From positions 20,670-84,669 of the forward strand of contig JBBHKE010003056.1 in assembly GCA_037447655.1 (NCBI GenBank): 64,000 nucleotides of DNA, written 5' to 3'. The notes under the pieces were generated by a model. It was given only the letters and a program-made list of their open reading frames with translations. It had not been told where the DNA came from and ran no database searches. Positions 56,271 to 64,000 of this stretch are shown here, piece after piece. The DNA comes from Zygnema cylindricum (taxonomy: Eukaryota > Streptophyta > Zygnematophyceae > Zygnematales > Zygnemataceae). The position numbers and the translations under genes are program-made. The number at the start of each line of letters is the position of its first letter. The stretch's first letter is position 1.

Positions 56271-57302
56271 TGTAGAAATTAAAGGCTATTTTAGTATTTT
56301 CTAGGTTTTGTAAAATGCAAAAATGAAGTAGAGGCAGTCCGCCTTTATCTCCTCTCTCCAGCTCCTACAGTTGTCACAATCACTGAAAGTTTGAGAGGGA
56401 GATATAGCCATGACTGGGTATGCTATCCTGACAGAGAAAGACATAAAATTGGTAGAATTACTAAAATATATATTGACGGACCGGGGATTTGAACCTAGTA
56501 CGTGCTGACTGTCAAAGCCGCCGGTAGCTGGTAGCTTTAGCTAATTAGACTAGGATCAAAGTTATATTATATAGGGTTTGATAATTACATAAATATGTAC
56601 ACATAGGCTATTTCACTTAATGGGATATTTGGACATAGATACAGTTTGTAATCTACGGCGTACGAAATATTCGAAACGGATACCGCGCAATTTGTTCGAA
56701 GGCAAAAACACTATCGCGCATTAATTATGTCGGCTACGATTAAAATCCGGTTTAATCGGACGGTCGCGAAGCATGTCGAGATCGCGGAATAGTTTTTCGG
56801 CGATTTGCGGTCAACGTCACATCGAATGACACGTGGCACAACCATATTGGAATACAACATCTTCGAGGATCAAAAGAACGAATCCAAAAATGACATCTGT
56901 CTATTTGTTGGCCATGTCGTACAATGGCCGTACATAAAGTATACCAGCACTTGTACCTTTTTGTACGATACAGTATGATGATTGGTGCCGTAGTTCAATA
57001 GATAGAGTTTTAGAGATAGATAGGACTTAGAAAAATTTGATAGATTGGACCCTCTCTCCCACAGAGCTTCTGTACTAATTGTCAACTTTGACCATTCATA
57101 AGTTACTGCTCAGGGGAGTAAATTCAGAGATTCTTTTTGCTATCGATTACGGGAGTCTTACCGTCACATGGGTGAAGGTGGTCAGAGTTTTTGTCTGCCA
57201 GGGTGGCATTTATTCTAGCTGAAACACAAAAGGGTCAGGGTTATCCTAGAGGCTTCGTGTGAGCTGCCTACTTTGAGGACCCATGGAGGTCTAAGAGTTG
57301 CA
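56271..57302 (+). repeat. Copia D 3' LTR
   Basis: Starts TGTAGAAATTAAAGG after the tract AATAAGGGGAG and ends CTAAGAGTTGCA. Its tRNA-like block at about 56477-56545 contains GGGGATTTGAACC. Confidence 0.88.
56477..56545 (-). other. tRNA-like relic within the copia D LTR
   Basis: Read on the minus strand, the block ends GGTTCAAATCCCCGGTCCGT, which matches the T-arm/box B and 3' acceptor half of a tRNA; upstream is GCTACCGGCGGCTTTGAC. Corresponding blocks occur in the LTRs at 51105, 33000, 31180 and 30200. A full cloverleaf does not fold cleanly, so it is a relic or a tRNA-derived promoter piece rather than a gene. Confidence 0.4.
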
Positions 57303-59657
57303 AATGGTTAAATAGGACACTAAGTGATAGTGCCAGAAGTATGTTGTCGGATAAAAAGATAGGAAAAGGTTTTTAGGCCGAAGCAATGAACTGTGCAAAT
57401 TACCTCAAAATTAGAGTTCTTACTTAGTCACTAAAGGCGAAACACCTTATGAGAGATGGACCGGCCAAAATCTAGATATTTCTCGCCTAAAAGTTTTTGG
57501 TAGCGAAGTGTTCAGTCTAGATACAGATCGGTCATATTGGAAATTAGATCTCAAAGGAAAACCGAGATAGTTGTTATGATATGATGAGGATGTAAAAGGA
57601 TTTAGAGTTTATGATCTCAAAAGAGAAGATATTATTCTAGTAGAGCATCTAGTTGTTATGGATGAAGGAAAATATGTGGATCCCTTTAAGTATACAAAGT
57701 AGGTAAAAATCAGTTTTGAATCCGAAACTTCCGACAACTCTGAGCTTCCTAACTATCCAAGTTTCAGAGAAGATGATATCCTTGCAGGTACAAATTAGAC
57801 CAAGAAGGACTCCACCGTGTAAACACCAGTGACAACTCTACCCAAAGTGGAAGACATGGTTGAAATAGACCCGTAACCGAAAGACATGAGAGGAACTGAG
57901 ATTGTTCGAAAGAATCCACAAGAACCATCTAATCTGAGAGCACATTTTGAGGGAAGAAGGAGAAGCAGTAAAAGGCTGCAAGAGAAACAAGTTAATAACA
58001 AGGTAACTAAACTATCTCATCTGGATGAACCTGATACTTTTTGAGAGGCGATGAACTGTCCGAAGAGAAACTGGTGGAAAACAACCATCAATGAGGAGAT
58101 GTCCTCAATCATGGCAGCGGATGCTTGGGAGCTGGTGGATTGTCCACCTGACCGAAAACCAATTGGTTGTGAGTGAGTGTTCAAACTTAAATTTAACCCG
58201 GATAACATCATCGAGCGTTATAAGGCCCGATTAGTGGCCAAAGGATTTACCCAAAAAGAGGGAATTGACTACGAGGAAACTTTAGCCCCAATAGTTAGAT
58301 TTCCCTCCGTCCAAATACTTCTCAATCTAGCAGCAGCGGAAGACATGGAGGTGCACCAGATGGACATCAAGACAACCTTCCTGCATGGAGAACTAGAAGA
58401 GGAGATCTTTATGCAACAGCTCGAAGGATTTGTGGAACAAGGAGAGGGGAGTAAGGTATGTCGGCTGATCAAATCCCTTTATTGTTTGAAACAGGCGCCC
58501 CGGCAATGGAATAAAAGGCTAGACAAGTTTATTATCAATCTAGGATATATTCAAAATAAGTTTAGATCACTCAATATATGTATTTGAGGATGAGAAAGGT
58601 GTTATTTTTATTAAAATTTATGTTGATGATTTGCTTGTTTTAAGTAAATCAATGGACAAAATTAATAAACTTAAAACGGATCTAAAAGGAAGGTTTGAGA
58701 TGAAAGATATAGGAGAGGCAAAGTATATTTTGGGAATTCAAGTAGAGAGAAACCAAGAAAAGAAAATAATTAGATTAACTTAGAAGGAGGCCATTGGGAA
58801 CATGTTGGAAAAGTTTCAGATGGATAAGGCCAATAGTTGTACAACTGCAATGGAGTTAAATAAGGGAAGTGAGGGGAGTGTGGTAGGTGTCATAATCTTA
58901 GATGATGAACTAGGTTCTGAAGAATAAAAGTTCATGTAGACGATTCCTTACAGATGGTCTTACTTGATAAACTAGGTCCCGACAAAACAAAAGTTGATGC
59001 AGACGATTCCTTACAGACAAGTAGTGGATAACCTAATCTATTTTATGAATTCTACCCGACCGGATTTAGGTACAGCTCTAGGAGTGCTGAGTAGAAGTCT
59101 GAATGCTCCCTCTAAAAGAGATTGGGAGGCAGCTAAGAGGGTCCTTAGATATCGTATAGGGACGAGGGAGCCATGGTTGCATTTGGGTGGGGAAAATACT
59201 GACATCGTTGGGGATGCTTCGATGAGGAGATGTACTTATGGATATGTATTGTATGTGGGTGATGGGGCTTGTTGCAACAGTAGCAAACAGCAAAAGGTTA
59301 TTGCTGAGTCCACCATGGAGGCTAAGTATATGGCCTCTTGCCCTGGTGTAAAAAGATGATGTGGGTCAAGACTTTGCTTAATGAGCTTGGTCACCTTAAG
59401 AGTGGTGTGCTTAATTTTTTTTGTGATAATCAAGCAGCAATTGCTATCGCTGCCAATCCTAAACATCATTTTAAAGCCAAACACATGAACATTAGACTGT
59501 GATTTGTTAGAGAGAAGGTAGAAGACAAAACATTCAGTTTAGAGTATACACCAGATAGTGAAATGGTAGCAGATATGATGACCAAACTTTTGCCTTCCCC
59601 TAAGCTAATTTTCTACAGGAAGAAGTGTGGTCATAAATTGAAGAGTGACTAGAAAAT
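57303..59657 (+). pseudogene. Copia C terminal fragment (IN end, RT, RH)
   Basis: Resumes as RLNRTLSDSARSM and contains integrase C-terminal text, reverse transcriptase ([20 protein letters not shown] near 58210, EVHQMDIKTTFLHGELEEE, and YVDDLLVLSKS near 58620) and RNase H near 59030-59640. Many stops. A short tandem duplication of the text around ACGATTCCTTACAGA occurs at about 58937-58957 and 58997-59017. It is cut at 59657 by element E. Confidence 0.88.
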
Positions 59658-60630
59658 TGTTGAATTAGGAAATCTTTAGTTCACTAGATAAGGCTGTGAG
59701 GGGAGATTTAGGACTTAGAATATTTTCATCTAAGTCGGATTTACTACTGACCTCTAATAGTGTGACAGTAGCAGGTAGACAATAGAGTGTATTGTACGAC
59801 TATAGGGACACGTGTTGACATTTGAAGACAGTGCAGGTATTCCGGAGTGACACCAACACCCACAGCCACGTGTCATTAATCATATGGGTGGTATTAGTGA
59901 ATCGGACGAACGGAGACTAAGCCGAACATCCGGGAGAGGAGCTTAAGAGAATCGGTGATGCAAACCGACTCGACGGACGCGATTCAAGCGGGGGACCACA
60001 GTGACTGAGTGCGCTGTACGAACTGAGGATGTTTCGTACCATTTTACCGACATACATTTGGACTATTGTGAATAGTGTTAACTAAGCACCGGCAACATTT
60101 ACTTTACAACGATATCTCTAAATATTTGGGAAACAAATATTTTTTGTTTAGCGCATTAGAAAATGGTGTTACATTAGTAGATTTGCTGTAGGTAGGAAAT
60201 AAGGTTTAGGAAAGTACTTACGGTATAGTAAAATATAGTTTAGATAGTTTGTTAGAACATAGCACAGTACCATAGTATAGGGAACATATTTAGTATGGAT
60301 CTGTAGATACTCATTCTGAGTATATAGTTTAGGACTTAGTCAAAATTATGCATCCACTCTTGGGAATATAGTTTCTCTAAAGGTTAAGAAATTTGCAGAG
60401 ACTATTTCTCATGGTTGACTTGGTGAATTGATCTGAAACTTTGTGAGTTGTCAGTTTATTGTTTGGTGTAACATTGTGGTGAATTTGGTGGTAAGTGGCT
60501 TTTTCAGTCACATTCTGTGTCAGCTGAAAGCTGGGTGTTGGAGAAGGTACTTGATAGTTTCTGTTGGTTTTATGTCTACTTCCACTACAACAGCTGGTCC
60601 TCCACCTGCAACGGTGGTTGTAGAACAACA
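59658..60630 (+). repeat. Copia E 5' LTR (973 bp) containing the gag start
   Basis: Starts TGTTGAATTAGG and ends GTAGAACAACA, matching 26024-27012. The gag start ATGTCTACTTCC at 60572 is within the LTR; the frame passes through the LTR end (VVVEQQ then VMGLSSRVPIF). Confidence 0.88.
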
Positions 60631-63600
60631 GGTTATGGGCCTTTCCTCAAGAGTTCCCATCTTCAATGGCCAAAAGTATGCATACAGGGCAGCACTGGTT
60701 GAATCTTCATTTGAAACTTCTGACTTACTGGGGGTCTTGGATGGCTCCATTGATGAGACAGATCCGAGTTGGGCGAAAAAGAATTCAATGGCAAGGAACA
60801 ATCTCATTCTTTGCATTTCAGAAAATCTGGTCATGTCTTGGCTGAAAATGAAAAAGGCGAGCGAGATATGGACTTCACTAAAATATGCTTTTGAGAAAGC
60901 AAATGTTCAGAAGAGCTCTTGGTGGCAAGAAAGATATGGGGATACAAATACTCGGAGGGGATCTAGGGTTGAGTATTGTGATAATTTTTGTGCACTTATT
61001 GATGCACACTCTTCACCTGGTGGATCCTTTCCTCAGTTTCAGCAAGCTGCCTTGCCAATAAGGGGTCTTTCTAGTAGCATGAAAGGTGTTTCGGTTTAGT
61101 AAAAGAGTCATGATAAAGCTAGCTGGTCATTTTAGTTAGCATATAATCTCATATTGGAGGAAGAAAATAATACCAAACTCCTTGAGGGAGAGGTAAAGGT
61201 AGAGGCTTTTGCTGCTGATTTTGAGAAGAGAAATCAGTTTAATCAGAACCGAAATCAATTTAATCAGAATCAGAATCAGTTTAATTAGTTTAATCAAAGG
61301 CAAAATAGGCCACCTTCTACCACTTGTTTTTATTGTTCTGAGAAGGGACATGGATACAAGTACTGTCCCAAGCTCAAAAAGGCAAATGAGAAGGGTTTAT
61401 ACAGACCCGGTTGACAGCAAAGCCCTCATCACCGAGGTTTTCAGGAAATCTAACCCGTGGAAATGCTATTTTTTCAGCTTCTGCAACTGATGCAGATGAA
61501 TCTCTGGGCTTCAATCAGGAAGAGGAGGCGGAGCTATTTGCAATGGCAGCAGCCATGGAGGGTTTGAATGATGCGGGATGGATCATGGACACGGGAGCAT
61601 CTTGCCACATGTGTTGGAACAAAGTTGTTTTTACAAATCTGCAACAGATTTCTCCAAAGAATATATACTATGCTTGTGGAATGAGTGTTCAGACATCAGC
61701 TTAGGGTGATATATCTTTGATGGTAGATGTAGGGGGTAAGTCGGTAGAGAGAACTCTTCACAATGTTTTTTATGTTCCAGACTTTAAAAAGAATCTTTTT
61801 TCTACATCGCTAGTAGAGAGCAAAGGCTTTGAGGTCACTCTGAAAGGAGGTAGACAGGTTGTTAGCAAGAAAGGGAAAGTAGCTGTCACAGGAACTAGAG
61901 ATGCTAGCAGAATGTTGTGGATGGACATGGCTGAATATAAAGAAAATGATGTTCTCTACTCCAGTGTCCAATCTGATAATGAGTTGTGGCATAAACGATT
62001 AGGACATATGAATTATGATAGCCTTAAGAAAATGGTGGTTTCGAGAAAAGTTGAAGGAGTTTCTCTTACTTCTCATCCTATAAGATAATGTGATGGTTGT
62101 TCAATTGGCAAGATCCACAGATTGCTATTTCCACAGGAAATAGATCATAGATCTAACAAGGTTACGCAGCTAATACATTCGGATGTTCTCGGACCTTCAC
62201 AAGTGGTGTTAGTTGGAGGCGTCTATTATAAGGTTACTTTCACAAATGATTACTCGAGATACACAAATGTTTACTTCATGCAGCATATAAGTGAAGTGTT
62301 TACACACTTCAAGCACTACAAAGCGTGGGCGGAGAAGCTTCATGAGGTTCCGATCTTGGCACTAAGATCGGAAAACGGCGGAGAATATACATCAAACGAA
62401 TTTGAACAGTTTCTTCTTGAGGAAGGAATTAGTCATAATCTTACACTTCTTTATACACCGGAATAGATGGTGTTTCGGAAAGATTAAATATGACAGTGAT
62501 AGAAAGTGCTCGGTCCATGCTTGCAGATAAAAGGCTAGATTTGATATTCTGGGTTGAGGCACTTAACTGTGCTGTTTACATTTAAAACCGAATTGCTTCT
62601 AGATCTATTAGCACTACACCGTATGAGCTTTGGACAGGAGAAAAACCTGATGTTAGTCACTTTAAAATCTTTGGAAGCAAATGTTTTATTCTAGATACGT
62701 CTAAGGAGAGATGGAAGATGTATGCTAAGGGTTTACCGAGAATCTTTATGGGGTATGATGATAATGCAAAAGGGTACAAGATCTTTGTGTTTGAAAAACA
62801 AAAAATAATTGTCTCTAGGAATGTTCAGATTAAGGATGAACAAGATTCAGTTGACTTGTTTAAAGAACCAGAGCAACCGGCAAAATAGAAACAGGAATAT
62901 ATCATTTTCCACCAAACACAAAGAGTGTACTTTCCACCGGCAAGTGCCGGTTCCACTAGTGCCTTCACGAGGTGTTTCACTACAAAATCCAGATCAGGTG
63001 GAACCGACTGTTATATTAGATCCGACACAGATCTCGAAGCAAACCAGGCAGACAAATCGAAGGCTTCCGAGGATTGTAGCCTGAGAATTTCCAGGGGGAA
63101 GGAGATCTATCAGCCGTCTGCAAGCAAGTTCTCACTTTGCTTTTTCTACAGCTATAGAGGAGCCTCTAACTATTCAAGAGGCATTTTCATCACCTGAGAG
63201 AAATCACTAGATTGGGGCGGCGAACGATGAAATGGAATCTATTATGGAGCCAGAGACATGGGAGTTGGTGGATCTCCCTTCTGGCAGAAAAGCCATCGGC
63301 AGCAAATGGGTGTTCAAGATGAAGCTGAACCCGGACAACACCATTGAAAGGTATAAGGCCATACTTGTGGCCTAAGGTTACAATCAAAAAGAAGGTATTG
63401 ACTTTGAAGAAACCTTCTCTCCAGTTGTCAGATTTCCTACTGTCAGAATTTTGCTAAGTCTAGCTGCTTTAGATAATATGGAAATTCATCAAATGGATGT
63501 TAAAACTGCCTTTTTGCATGGAGAATTAGAAGAAACTATTTATATAAAGCAGCTTGACATGTATATAGAAAAAGGAAAGGAAGAGCAAGTATGCAAATTA

Positions 63601-64000
63601 ATGAAATCCTCGTATGGGCTGAAACAAGCCCCTAGGCAATGGAATCTGAAGTTTGATGAATTTTTGACTGGGCTGGGCTTGAAGAGGATTAGCTCAAATC
63701 ACTCTGTGTATGTTTTACAATGGGAGGATACGATACTATACATTGCTGTATATGTGGATGACCTTTTGTTATTAAGTAAATCAATGAATGAAATAAATCG
63801 TATTAAAGCAGCTTTAAGGTCTAGGTTTGAAATGAAAGACCTCGGTGAGTTAAAGTATATCTTAGTTATACAAGTACAGAGGGATAGAAAGAAAAAGCTG
63901 ATTATGTTAACACAGAAAGAAGCAATAGGTAAGATGCTGGAAAAATTTGAAATGAAAGATGTAAAAGGGTCTGTAACCCTTATGGAATTCAGACAGAAAT
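60572..64000 (+). pseudogene. Copia E gag-pol, multiple stops, incomplete
   Basis: Gag runs from 60572 to a TAG at 61097-61099. Then come the knuckle CFYCSEKGHGYKYC (near 61325), protease WIMDTGASCHM (near 61580), pre-integrase LWHKRLGHMNYDSLKK, integrase (FTNDYSRYTNVYF, LRSENGGEY, then a stop within TPE-MVFRKD), the VFG-type linker and reverse transcriptase with VYVDDLLLLSKS near 63748. The window ends in the RT/RNase H linker. Roughly ten stops or frameshifts are present. Confidence 0.88.

Larger units (their letters stand above)
50902..57302 (+). mobile_element. Full-length copia element D inserted in copia C
   Basis: Flanked by AAAGG (50897-50901) and AATGG (57303-57307), a 5-bp duplication with one substitution. 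LTRs are 50902-51934 and 56271-57302 (1033 and 1032 bp) and differ by roughly one base in seven to ten over the part compared, so D is much older than B. The internal region is decayed. Confidence 0.9.
32791..59657 (+). mobile_element. Old copia element C, split three ways by younger insertions
   Basis: C consists of 32791-35603, 50649-50901 and 57303-59657. Joining across gypsy G restores the integrase text RFMMTITDD, and joining across copia D restores VAERLNRTLSDSA. Its 5' LTR is 32791-33818. At 59657, just short of the expected polypurine tract, element E is inserted; C's own 3' LTR is not seen and may lie beyond the window. Confidence 0.85.
59658..64000 (+). mobile_element. Copia element E, 3' end beyond the window
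   Basis: 5' LTR 59658-60630 followed by gag and pol in order. It is the same family as element A. It interrupts copia C just upstream of C's expected polypurine tract. The right end and duplication cannot be seen. Confidence 0.9.

Overview
The window is eukaryotic nuclear DNA. It holds spliced host genes with GT–AG introns, AT-rich intergenic sequence and layered LTR retrotransposons. A plant-type multicopper oxidase, Ty1/copia and Ty3/gypsy elements of plant-like organisation, and a gypsy element carrying a cytosine-5 DNA methyltransferase together suggest a streptophyte (alga or early land plant). From memory, methyltransferase-bearing gypsy elements were reported in the charophyte Klebsormidium, but I cannot fix the species from sequence alone.

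Layout. Positions 1–4740 are non-coding: a degenerate tandem repeat of about 195 bp, into which two DNA-transposon-like elements have inserted, each with a perfect 8-bp target duplication (1772–2957 with 73-bp inverted termini; 3259–4152, hAT-like). Positions 5015–10681 (+) hold a possible unrecognised gene, then a decayed CCHC zinc-knuckle (CNBP/GIS2-like) gene in which nearly every exon carries one knuckle. Positions 12665–18599 (-) hold a complete 13-exon multicopper oxidase. All exon phases agree and give 624 residues, with a signal peptide, all four copper motifs, a 20-bp microexon and a His-rich tail encoded by a 21-bp minisatellite. Positions 18600–22627 hold no convincing gene, only hAT-like termini and short repeats.

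From 22628 to the end the window is retrotransposon. Element A (copia, 22628–27012), element F (copia, 27772–30966) and a solo LTR (30967–32029) lie in a row. They are followed by an old copia element C (from 32791) that has been interrupted at three places. Gypsy element G (35604–50648) entered C's integrase gene. Copia element D (50902–57302) entered C a little further downstream. Copia element E (from 59658, running off the window) entered C just before its 3' LTR. A young copia element B (40155–45665, 5-bp duplication ATATT, LTRs differing at about 2 of 738 positions) is nested inside G.

The most notable object is G. Removing B and its duplicated target joins G's protease frame exactly to the methyltransferase frame. 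This gives the order gag, two zinc knuckles, protease, DNMT3-like C5-methyltransferase, reverse transcriptase, RNase H, DDE integrase and a C-terminal PHD finger. The element would therefore have carried both a DNA-methylation writer and a chromatin reader in one polyprotein. This copy is dead, with several in-frame stops and at least three frameshifts. A second unusual trait, shared by copia elements A, B and E, is that the LTR itself contains the gag start codon and about the first 19–20 codons.
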